Positions 26,751 through 35,800 of a DNA stretch of 64,000 nucleotides are shown in pieces. Source of the stretch: Hyphococcus sp. (lineage in GTDB: Bacteria > Pseudomonadota > Alphaproteobacteria > Caulobacterales > Parvularculaceae); NCBI GenBank assembly GCA_028289605.1, contig JANQON010000007.1, positions 78,203-142,202 of the forward strand, given 5' to 3'. The translations under genes and the position numbers were made by a program. The stretch's first letter is position 1; the number at the start of each line of letters is the position of its first letter. The notes below the pieces were generated by a model. The model worked only from the letters and a program-made list of their open reading frames with translations, was not told the DNA's origin and did no database searches.

Positions 26751-28757
26751 CTAGTTGCGATAGCGAAGCCCGAAGCCGAGCGTGCGCGTTTCGCCAGGAA
26801 AGAACCGCTCGCGACCGAACGCAAAGTCGGCGCGCTCCGCATAGAGCGCATCCGTCGCATTCCGGAGCGTCAAAAACGCCGACAGACCGTCCGTTAACGT
26901 CGCTTCGGCGCGGAGGTTGAGAATATCAAAGCCCTCGTATGAGCGAACGTTCGCGGCGTCGATGAAATAGGAACCGACCGACCGCCACTCCGCTTCCACC
27001 GCGAGCCGCCTCACTGGACGCCATGTCAGACGCGTATTTGCGATCACCCGCGGGGCCGTATCGACATCATCGCCCGAGGAAATCGTTTCAGCTGCGTTAC
27101 CGGTGAGGCGATCGAACTGATAGGTGTGCGCCGCATAGGTGACCGCGCTTTGCAGCATTATCGTCTCGTGCAACGTTAGCACGACGTCCGCCTCAACGCC
27201 CGCATGACGCGTCTCGCCATTGTTCACGTTCAAACCGTCTGCATCACGAAAAAAGAAATTTCGCTTCTCCATCCAGAAACCGGCGAGGTTTAGATTGACC
27301 GTATCACTCAGCGTTAGGCGCGTTCCGATTTCGAACGCGTCAATAATTTCCGGTCGCGCAGCGTTATCCGTTTGTCCGCTTTGCAGTCGATAAAGGTCGG
27401 TAGTCTGCGGCGGGCGGGCGCCGCGCGCATAGCTTACATATGCATTCGCGCTGGATGAGATTTCTTGACGTATACTGACTTTGGGGCTGGCCGTCACAAA
27501 GCGGTCAACCTGATCGTCTGGGCGTAGGAAGCGTCCGTCGGGGCCGCTGTCGGTGCGATTGTTGTAATCGTAAACCGCGCCGTCAATGCGCGCGCCGACC
27601 GAAATAACCGTTTCGGGCGTCAGCGAGTACTCCCCTTGCACGAAGCCCGACGCATTGATCGCCTTCACTTCGTAGTCGTAGTGAAGCCCTTGCGTAAAAG
27701 AGAATACGGTCGGCTCCGCCTGGAATTCCGTCAGCCAGCCTTCCGTATACTCCGCGTCCACGCCGGCAATGAGCGAGAAACGATCGGCGTCGTAATAGTA
27801 GGCGCTCTGCAGTCCGACGCTCCAATGCCCGTTTTCTTCCAGCGCATTTCCGGGCAGGAAATGCTGAACAAACTCCATGTCATTCCAACGCGCATAGGGC
27901 GTCAGTCGAATAGAGCCGTTCTCGCCAGCGTCCGTCGTAATTGTTGACTGAAGTCGCGCCGACTTTGCGTCGCGGCGGGCCTGTGGAAAGTCGTTCGTGC
28001 GCCGCCTGTTCCTGTCAAAGAGATCGTCCCGCCCAAAAATAAAGCCGGCGGTTTCTTGTTCAAGATTGTCAAACGAAAACACGGTGTCAATTTCGGTATC
28101 GCCAAGGCTCATGACGTGCCGCAGATTGAGCTTTTGTTGATCAAGGCCGGCGTCGTCGCGATAGCCGGACTCAGAGACGGCGGAGGCGCCGGCATAGAAC
28201 CGGTGACCGCCGATGGCGTTTGAAACAGAGCCCTTCCACTTGTATCGATCCTCGGTATCGCCAAAAACCTCGCCGAAAAGAGAAAGCGTTTCGCTCGGCG
28301 CTGGCGTGATCACATTGACGACGCCATGAATCGCATTGGCGCCGTAAAGCGCACCGGACGGACCTCGGACGACTTCTATACGTTCCGCAAGCTCATGGTG
28401 CGCGTCAAATAGGCCGTTGATATTGGCAAATCCGGCGGAACGGAGGGGCACTCCATTCTCCAGAAACAGAAACGATCCGGCGCCGGCGCCCCCTGTCAGA
28501 ACCGGCGAACGGATTGCTGTCAGATGCTCCGCACCCGAACCGCGATGAAGATTGACGCCCGGGGCCCGTGAAAGCGCCTCAGCGATATGGTCCGCGTCAA
28601 TGAACGCCAGTTCGCCGGCGGATATGGCCGTGATCGACGCCGGCGCCTCTGCAAGCGGAGACGCGCGGCGTTCGCCCGTCACAACGATGGAGTCGTCGGC
28701 GGCGCTCGCCGATCCAACGAAGGCAAGGAATACGAGAAATCCCCTCACAAACGCCAC
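26751..28757 (-). CDS. TonB-dependent outer-membrane receptor
   Basis: The 668-residue product starts at a GTG and has a signal peptide ending GSASAAD. DDSIVVTGER resembles a TonB box, followed by a plug (ALSRAPGVNLHRGSGAEHLTAIRS; RIEVVRGPSGALYGANAIHGVVNVI). The barrel ends with GERFFPGETRTLGFGLRYRN. The substrate cannot be read from sequence. No Fur-box-like sequence is evident. It is 60 bp from the esterase gene. Confidence 0.93.
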   Translation of the reverse strand: MAFVRGFLVFLAFVGSASAADDSIVVTGERRASPLAEAPASITAISAGELAFIDADHIAEALSRAPGVNLHRGSGAEHLTAIRSPVLTGGAGAGSFLFLENGVPLRSAGFANINGLFDAHHELAERIEVVRGPSGALYGANAIHGVVNVITPAPSETLSLFGEVFGDTEDRYKWKGSVSNAIGGHRFYAGASAVSESGYRDDAGLDQQKLNLRHVMSLGDTEIDTVFSFDNLEQETAGFIFGRDDLFDRNRRRTNDFPQARRDAKSARLQSTITTDAGENGSIRLTPYARWNDMEFVQHFLPGNALEENGHWSVGLQSAYYYDADRFSLIAGVDAEYTEGWLTEFQAEPTVFSFTQGLHYDYEVKAINASGFVQGEYSLTPETVISVGARIDGAVYDYNNRTDSGPDGRFLRPDDQVDRFVTASPKVSIRQEISSSANAYVSYARGARPPQTTDLYRLQSGQTDNAARPEIIDAFEIGTRLTLSDTVNLNLAGFWMEKRNFFFRDADGLNVNNGETRHAGVEADVVLTLHETIMLQSAVTYAAHTYQFDRLTGNAAETISSGDDVDTAPRVIANTRLTWRPVRRLAVEAEWRSVGSYFIDAANVRSYEGFDILNLRAEATLTDGLSAFLTLRNATDALYAERADFAFGRERFFPGETRTLGFGLRYRN

Positions 28758-28821
28758 TACACTCTTTGCTCCGCCAACGTTATAAACCGGTCACCGCAAA
28801 CACGAATAGCGCCTTTGCGCC

Positions 28822-29835
28822 TCAGCGTTCGTATTTTGCGACCTTTTGCTCGATCGCCCCAAAGATTGACTTGCCGGTCGCGTCTTCCATTTTGATCTCA
28901 ACCGTGTCGCCGAACTTCATGAACGGCGTTTTCGCCGCGCCGTCATAGATGGTTTCGATCATGCGGATCTCAGCGATGCAGGAGTAGCCTGCGCCGCCCT
29001 CAGCAACGGGTTTCCCGGGGCCGCCATCCAGCTTGTTCGACACCGTGCCGGAACCAATAATGGTGCCCGCGCAAAGAGGCCTCGTCTTGGCTGCGTGGGC
29101 GATAAGCTGATGAAAGTTGAATGTCAGGTCCTGGCCTGCGCTGGCGCGACCAAAGGGTTCGCCATTGTAGTTGACGATCAGCGGCAGATGCAGAGCGCCG
29201 TCCTTCCAAGACTCGCCCAAGGTATCAGGCGTAACGGCGCAAGGCGAGAAAGCTGACGACGGTTTCGACTGAAAGAAGCCGAAACCCTTCGCCAATTCAG
29301 CCGGGATCAATCCGCGCAGCGAAACGTCGTTCACGAGCATGACAAGACGAATATAGGCGCCGGCTTCGTCCGCGCTGACACCCATTGGCACGTCGCCGGT
29401 GATGACCGCGATCTCGCCTTCCATGTCGATGCCCCAGCCATCGTCCGCGGCCATGACGATATCGTCACGAGGTCCCAGGAAACTGTCCGATCCGCCTTGA
29501 TACATCAGGGGATCTTCATAAAAGCTGCTCGGCACCTCTGCGCCCCGCGCCTTGCGCACAAGTTCGACGTGGTTGATGTATGCTGATCCATCCGCCCACT
29601 GATAACTGCGCGGCAGGGGCGAAGCCGCCTCCCGTTCGTGAAAACGCTCGACCGGGACCGAACCCGTCTCGACGCCTTGCGCAAGTTCTAACAAGCCGGG
29701 CGCAACGTTGTCCCAATCGTCAAGGGCCGCCTGCAATGTCGGCGCGACTCGCGCCGCGTCGGTGTACCGCGTCAGATCATTCGAAACGACAACCAGTTTG
29801 CCGTCGCGACCTGACTTTAGAGAAGCGAGTTTCAT
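28822..29835 (-). CDS. fumarylacetoacetate hydrolase-family protein
   Basis: The ATG at 29835 has GGAAGGA eight bases ahead; in-frame codons further upstream lack one. The 337-residue product MKLASLKSGRDGKLVVV carries the FAH-fold metal motif (DDGWGIDMEGEIAVITGDVP), FFQSKPSSAFSPCAVTP and GTIIGSGTVSN. The family opens or hydrates beta-diketo acids, as in tyrosine or aromatic degradation. The substrate is not set by the sequence. The ketopantoate-reductase-like gene lies 35 bp upstream on the same strand. Confidence 0.88.
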   Translation of the reverse strand: MKLASLKSGRDGKLVVVSNDLTRYTDAARVAPTLQAALDDWDNVAPGLLELAQGVETGSVPVERFHEREAASPLPRSYQWADGSAYINHVELVRKARGAEVPSSFYEDPLMYQGGSDSFLGPRDDIVMAADDGWGIDMEGEIAVITGDVPMGVSADEAGAYIRLVMLVNDVSLRGLIPAELAKGFGFFQSKPSSAFSPCAVTPDTLGESWKDGALHLPLIVNYNGEPFGRASAGQDLTFNFHQLIAHAAKTRPLCAGTIIGSGTVSNKLDGGPGKPVAEGGAGYSCIAEIRMIETIYDGAAKTPFMKFGDTVEIKMEDATGKSIFGAIEQKVAKYER

Positions 29836-29870
29836 GAGCGTCATTCCTTCCCGCAAGGGTCAATCAAAGT

Positions 29871-30890
29871 CTATTTCTGAATACCGGCGCGGATGTCCGC
29901 CGGACGCAGTTTCGGCGAGCCGCCGCCCTGTACTTCGCATTCCCGGATCAACGCTGCAATATGCGCATTGACCGGCGCAGGCAGTCCGTGACGTTGGCAC
30001 AGACCCACAACTGCGCCCTGCAGTTCCTCAATCTCCGTCTTGCGGCCAAGCTCAAGGTCCTCCCACATGGAAGAACGCGCTTGCGGGTCGATTTTCAGGC
30101 TTCTCCCCGCGATGATGCGATAGAGCGGATTGGGCAGCCGCATGATTTGCGGCAATACGGAAATCGGCAGCGGCAGTGCGGCTTTCGGTTCGACGCCGCT
30201 GGCCTTCAGCGCCGGCAGGGCTTCAGCGATCTGATCGGCAAGCAACGCCCGCCATCCACGGTCCAGCATTTCGTCGCGGAGCGGCAAGCCCGACAGCGCA
30301 TTCAGCGCGTTGTTGAGATTGATCAACAACTTGCCCCATTGAATCGCTTGTATGTCCGGCGACTCGTCGACGGCGAGATGCGGGACTTCCAATTTGCCGG
30401 AAACGCCGCCGTCGCCGGCTTCAATGAGGATGCGTCCGGCGACGCCGCGATGAAACCGGCCATCGCCGGCGTGCACAACATTGTAGGGGACCATGCCGGC
30501 GCGCACGTCCCAACCGGGCAACGCGTCTCTAAGAACGCCGGCGTTGGCGACGCCGTTCTGTAGGCTGATGACCACAGCTTGCCGCGGCGCGTGTTCAGCA
30601 ATCAACGCGCCTATATCGGCTGTTGCACCGCTTTTCACGCAAACCAAAATAATGTCTGCGCCGTTGAGAATAGAAGGATCTTCGGAGAACGCTAACGCGT
30701 CGGGGTCAAGCCGGGTCTCAAACCCCGTCAAATCCGAGACGGTCAAACCGTGCGCGCGGACGACTTCCATGATGCGGGGCCTTGCCAGGAATCGCACCGT
30801 TTTTCCGCCGGCGGCGAGCACTCCGCCGACGAAACAGCCGATGCTGCCCGCTCCCGCCACAACAATGGTGGGTTGGTCGGCCCCGCTCAT
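29871..30890 (-). CDS. 2-dehydropantoate 2-reductase-like protein
   Basis: The ATG at 30890 overlaps the stop of the upstream 76-residue gene (ATGA). The 339-residue product has the NADP-binding start TIVVAGAGSIGCFVGGVLAAGG, VKSGATADIGALI, QNGVANAGVLRDALP and WGKLLINLNNALNALSGLP of the KPR/ApbA fold. It reduces a 2-keto acid; ketopantoate is the classic substrate, but many KPR paralogs act elsewhere, so panE is not assigned. Confidence 0.85.
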   Translation of the reverse strand: MSGADQPTIVVAGAGSIGCFVGGVLAAGGKTVRFLARPRIMEVVRAHGLTVSDLTGFETRLDPDALAFSEDPSILNGADIILVCVKSGATADIGALIAEHAPRQAVVISLQNGVANAGVLRDALPGWDVRAGMVPYNVVHAGDGRFHRGVAGRILIEAGDGGVSGKLEVPHLAVDESPDIQAIQWGKLLINLNNALNALSGLPLRDEMLDRGWRALLADQIAEALPALKASGVEPKAALPLPISVLPQIMRLPNPLYRIIAGRSLKIDPQARSSMWEDLELGRKTEIEELQGAVVGLCQRHGLPAPVNAHIAALIRECEVQGGGSPKLRPADIRAGIQK

Positions 30891-31117
30891 GACTGCTGCC
30901 CTAACGCTGCGCCGCACCAGGGGCAAAACCGCATCAACACCACATTGCGGCCGCCGTCGTGGACAATCAGACCGAATTTGTCGAGGCCTTCGTTGTAAGC
31001 GATCAGACTATCCGGACAGTCAAAGGGATCGTCATGCGTATCGCAGTGCATTTCCAACGCCGCCTGCATCGATTCGCAGCAAAGCGATTCGGGTTCCGGA
31101 TGTTGAGTACGGGCCAT
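30887..31117 (-). CDS. small Cys-rich protein (DUF6980-like)
   Basis: The start is placed at the ATG 31117; the frame is open to 31168 (GTG). The 76-residue product has CCESMQAALEMHCDTHDDPFDCPDSLIAYNE, then a beta-rich middle and the zinc-ribbon-like FCPWCGAAL. The two Cys clusters suggest a metal site. The stop overlaps the next start by 4 nt. The family name is from memory and function is unknown. Confidence 0.65.
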   Translation of the reverse strand: MARTQHPEPESLCCESMQAALEMHCDTHDDPFDCPDSLIAYNEGLDKFGLIVHDGGRNVVLMRFCPWCGAALGQQS

Positions 31118-31167
31118 AAGCGAGACGGATTCTTCTGATCTGCTCCTATTGGGCCTGCTTGTTGCCA

Positions 31168-31222
31168 CTGGCGGGCGCTGCGCGCAAGCGCGCCTGCTGC
31201 GCGCTCCGGCCCTTCCCGCCAG
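31168..31222. repeat. nested inverted repeat between DUF6980-like gene and trxB
   Basis: CTGGCGGG (31168-31175) pairs with CCCGCCAG (31215-31222). Inside is a second perfect hairpin, GCGCGC-AA-GCGCGC (31180-31193). The element is in the gap upstream of both divergent genes, 96 bp before trxB. Either strand could form a branched RNA or cruciform. Confidence 0.6.
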
Positions 31223-31318
31223 AACGAATGTTTGGTAACGCCTCCGCGAGGGAGCCGTGCGGCGGGTTGCGCCGGGTCGGTTTGAGGGCCATGTGGGCGG
31301 CTGCCGCCGCTTAGAGCG

Positions 31319-32290
31319 ATGAGGGATAAAGTGAAGAAGACGCGTCTATTGATTCTGGGTTCAGGCCCCGCGGGTCTGACCGCCGCCATTTACGCCGCGC
31401 GCGGCAACCTGAACCCGGTCCTGGTCCACGGTCTGCAGCCTGGCGGTCAAATGACGATTACGACTGACGTGGAAAACTATCCCGGCTTCGCTGACGTGAT
31501 CCAGGGGCCGTGGCTCATGGAGCAGATGCAAAAACAGGCCGAAGCCGTCGGCACGGAGTTTATCCACGACATCATTGTTGACGTCGATCTCACGCAGCGT
31601 CCCTTCAAACTGAAGGGCGACAGCGGGGAAGAATATCTGACGGACGCGCTCATCATCTCTACCGGCGCACAGGCCAAGTGGCTTGGTCTTGACTCAGAGG
31701 AAAAGTTTCAAGGCTTCGGCGTCTCGGCTTGCGCCACATGCGACGGGTTTTTCTACCGCGGCAAGGACGTGTTGGTGGTCGGCGGCGGCAACACCGCGGT
31801 CGAGGAAGCGCTTTATCTCTCGGGGCTTGCAAAAAAAGTTACTCTCGTACACCGGCGCGATGAGCTGCGTGCGGAAAAAATTCTGCAGCAACGGCTGTTC
31901 GATAAGGACAATGTCGACGTTGTTTGGGATCACACGCTTGATGAAATCCTAGGCGATCAGGATCCGCTTGGCGTCACCGGCGCTCGACTGAAAAACGTCA
32001 AGACGAATGAGACAAGCGAAATCAGTGTCGACGGCGTGTTCATCGCCATTGGCCACAAGCCGTCAACGGAATTGTTCGTCGACAAATTGAAAATGAACGC
32101 TCACGGCTATCTCGACACCGCGCCGGACTCCACCGCGACCGAGATCCCAGGCGTCTACGCCGCCGGCGATGTCACGGACGACATATACCGCCAGGCGGTC
32201 ACCGCGGCCGGCATGGGGTGCATGGCGGCTTTGGAAGCGGAGAAGTTTCTCGCCGAGCTGGACGTCGCCCAAAAAGCGGCGGCGGAATAG
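31319..32290 (+). CDS. trxB: thioredoxin reductase
   Basis: This 323-residue flavoprotein has the FAD loop ILGSGPAGLTAAIYAARG, the redox pair SACATCDGFF, the NADPH loop VVGGGNTAVEEALYLSG and HRRDELRAEKIL. The end YAAGDVTDDIYRQAVTAAGMGCMAALEAE is typical. It reduces thioredoxin with NADPH. A GTG four codons in (31331) with AGGGA ahead is an alternative start. Confidence 0.97.
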   Translation: MRDKVKKTRLLILGSGPAGLTAAIYAARGNLNPVLVHGLQPGGQMTITTDVENYPGFADVIQGPWLMEQMQKQAEAVGTEFIHDIIVDVDLTQRPFKLKGDSGEEYLTDALIISTGAQAKWLGLDSEEKFQGFGVSACATCDGFFYRGKDVLVVGGGNTAVEEALYLSGLAKKVTLVHRRDELRAEKILQQRLFDKDNVDVVWDHTLDEILGDQDPLGVTGARLKNVKTNETSEISVDGVFIAIGHKPSTELFVDKLKMNAHGYLDTAPDSTATEIPGVYAAGDVTDDIYRQAVTAAGMGCMAALEAEKFLAELDVAQKAAAE

Positions 32291-32354
32291 GAAACCTAAC
32301 AAGCGTCCTGCGGAAGAATGGGCGGCTGCGCATGACACGAGGGAGAATTCGACC

Positions 32355-32837
32355 ATGCTGAAAACGGCCTTAGCGTCTCTCGCTATATCAGTAGCCGCCG
32401 GATGCGCCCATGCGGAAACGGGCCAGGCCGCCATGAACGGCGAGATCTCCTCTGGCGTTATTCGCGTAAACAGCGAATACTCGGTTGCCGACACTGTGGC
32501 TCGGCTCGAAGCTGCGCTCGCTCAAAGAAACGTCACAATCATGGCGAAAATCGACCATGCCGCTAATGCTGCAGGCGTCGGCCAGGAATTGCCCGCGACG
32601 ACGCTCGTGATTTTCGGCAATCCGGCTGCGGGCACGCAATTGATGCAAGCCTCGCGTTCGGCCGGCATCGATCTGCCCATGAAAGCGCTCGTTTATGAGA
32701 CCGAGGACGGTGTCGTGTTTGAATACAACGATATCGATTATATTACGGCGCGGCACGGCGTTCCCGCCGACCTTCCTATCATCGCAAGAATAAGAGGACT
32801 TCTTGGCGCTGTCGCCGCCGAGGCGACCGGCGCCTAG
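32355..32837 (+). CDS. secreted DUF302-family protein
   Basis: The ATG at 32355 follows GAGGGAGA. The 160-residue product has a signal peptide ending AAGCAHAE; the Cys in it could also make a lipobox. The mature part is the DUF302 fold (YSVADTVARLEAALAQRNVTIMAKIDHA; TTLVIFGNPAAGTQLMQ; LPMKALVYE). The family is small and its role is undefined. Its stop and that of the giant gene share CTAG on opposite strands. Confidence 0.88.
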   Translation: MLKTALASLAISVAAGCAHAETGQAAMNGEISSGVIRVNSEYSVADTVARLEAALAQRNVTIMAKIDHAANAAGVGQELPATTLVIFGNPAAGTQLMQASRSAGIDLPMKALVYETEDGVVFEYNDIDYITARHGVPADLPIIARIRGLLGAVAAEATGA

Positions 32838-35800
32838 CGTTCCGGCGAAACGGCGTTCAACAGACCTTCCGCCGAGTTCTGGTCAAATTTGATACGTAAG
32901 CGAACAAATGGTCCCTGGCGCGTATACTCTGCAAAGGGAAAATCGTCATCTTTGAAGCCGTCGAAATTGTAGCCGGCGCTGATCCAGATGTTGTTGGCTG
33001 GATTGACGCCAATCGACGGCCCGAAGGAGTATTCCATCGTACCGGCGTTGTGAGAATAGAGCGCCATGATCCGGGCGCCGATATCGATCTGTTTGGTGAC
33101 GTCAAATCGCGACTCCAGGCCCGCAAGCTGTGTGAAACCTGTGTAGTTGTCATTGTCAGCATCGAAGACTGAGTACTTGATCCCGTGATTGACGGACACT
33201 TGCCATCGATCGCTCAGCATGACATTGGCGCCGAGATTGTTGATAGCCTTCCAGCTGGTGAGTTCGCCCTCGATCTTTTGTTGTTTGACGTCGAAGCGGT
33301 CGAAAATGACAACGCCCTCTCCACGGGGACGCACGGCGAGACCGAACCGCGCGTCAATTCGGCGTTCATCGGCGGCGTCATTATTGTCGTTTTGTTCAAT
33401 GCGCATGGCGCCGGCGAATGACAACGTCTCGGTGACCTCTCGCGCGGCGCTCAAAACCCCAGTGTAGCGCGTTGAGTCCAGTGATTTTTTCATTTCAAAA
33501 CGCGCCGATCCTTGGGCGCGCTCATCGCGATAGCCGGCGCCGATGAACACCGACGTGAAGTCTTCGTTGTTTTCCAACGGAGACAGCGCCGAATCCGGAA
33601 CGATATCGTCAACAGCGCTGACGGAACCGCTGGCGCTGAGTTCTTCGCGCCGGCTCACGCCAAACGAGCCGGACCAGTATTCATCGATCTGCACCTGTTG
33701 GTCGACGCCGAATGTGGCGCCGATACGTTCGCCCGTGTCCTGCGTAATACGGTCGGCTGCGGTCGTCAGACGAGCGCCGCTCCACGGCTCTGCAATGATC
33801 CCGACAATTGTGTTTGAGGAATTGACGTTGTCTCCCTCGCTGATCTCGTGGCTCACATCCAGCCGAACGGTTTTGAACAACGTCTGCTCGAACCCGAAAG
33901 TCGTGCGCTGCGGGAAGGTGATGGAGTCGTTGTCGCCAGCGATTGGCTGTTCCCTCGATGCGCGCAATGTAAGCCCGAGCTTTTCAAAGCGCTGACTGGC
34001 CTCGGCGGTCGCCAGCGTCGCGCGACGCTTCACGCCATCGGCTGTCTCTTCCACCACGCGTCGGATACCGGCGGCGGCAGAAGTGAATGCGCCGTCATGG
34101 CGCAATTTCAAATTGGCCACGAGACGGCGCGCGCCCGTGACGATGTTTTCTTCGTGGTAGGCTTCGCCCTCGATGGAGCGTTCTCCTTTGTCGCCTGTGC
34201 GATCGGAATAGAACTCTTTGACCCGCAAACGCGCCTCCGCCCCGACGCGGCGGACGCCGGCGACGCCCGATGATTGCTGGCCGAGCCCATAGCCTGCGTC
34301 GGTCTGGTCAAAGTAAGCGCGCGCCGTAAGGCGTCCCGAAACGTGATCGACTTCCGCGAGTATGGCGTCCCCGTCTTCGGCGCCGCCGTCAGCCTGTCGC
34401 CGGGAGCGCCCGTATTCAACACGCAGGCGCGTCGTGTCTGTGACATCGACGCGCAGATCAACCGCGCCCAGATTGCTCGACGCATCGACCGCGCCCGGAC
34501 GGCCTTCCTCATAAATGGCCGTGAGTCCCGCTTCCACACGGCCGTCGGCGAAGCGCACCGCGCCGCGCCCGCCGCCGACGATGTTGCGCTCGGCTGGGGT
34601 GGCGCTCTCATACTCCGCGACAATCACATTGAGGCCGGCCTGGCCCGGCGCCGCCGGAACCGGCAAACGCAAGACAATTTCGCCAGTCTGGAAGTCAATG
34701 TCGTAATCGAAATATCGAATGAGGGGCGTGACCTCCAGAATTTCGTCCGGACGGAAACGGTTGCGCGTCTCTACAACGATGGTTTCGCTATTGCGCACCA
34801 AAGGCGAGGCTGAGAGCCTGAACGGTCCCGATGTTCCGTCGGCGGCGATTTCGTCGCGCATGAAATCCTGGTTGGTCTCCGCGGCGAACCCTCGGAAACT
34901 AAATCGTCGGCTTTCATATACGGTCTGCAATCCGGAAAGCCGGCGGGAATAGGCGCCGAGCCGGGATTCGTCGAGGCCCGTGTCGTAATCGCCGAATGTC
35001 GCCTGGAACCCGCCTTTTTCCGCTTTCAGATAAAACGGAAAGCGGCTTTCCGCTTCAAAGTCCTGTCTTGAGCGGTCGCCGTATACGGAATAGCGCGCAT
35101 CCGGATCAACGTCGTCGAAGACCTGATCGTCAACGTCGCCGCGCTCTTTGTCCGTGTCCACAGCAGCGGTCACCAGCCAGTCGCCCTTGACCGTCCCCTT
35201 TGCGAAGATAGCGACGCGGCCGTCGCGCAATAGATCGCTCGCCGCCGGCGCCCCGGCCGGATCCGTTCGTTCATTCGACAAACCGCCTTCGGCGAGGCCG
35301 ACGACAATCCAGTCTCGCAGTTCCGGTTTGAGGAAGGCGTCAATGTCTTCTCGTTTGTCGTTGTCGAGGAGAATTGAAAGTCTCGCCGCCCCTGTTTGCA
35401 GCGTTGGCTCCAATTCGATACGCGCGATGCCGTCCGGCCCGACAATGGCGTTGCTGACGGCGGCCAATGGTTCGGTCAACGGCGACGCGTCTTCGAGCCG
35501 CTGCAGATCCCGCGCGCGATACGGCGGTTCGATTTGCACCGGAATCAATCGGCCCGCATGGACCGGACGCCCCACGGCGTCAGTGACGCGCAGCGCCACA
35601 ATTGGCGGCGTGCGGCCGTCAGCAACCAGTCGCGAGCGATCCGGCAGAAACTCCGCGCGTTCCGCCTCGGAGACAAAAACAATCGTGCGCTCCAGACGAT
35701 CGATTTCGTTTCCGGCCTCATCGGCGACGACAGCGGTCAACGTGTTCTCGCCGTCAACGAGATCGACGCCGCGCCAGCGGGACATCGCGACGGTCAGGGC

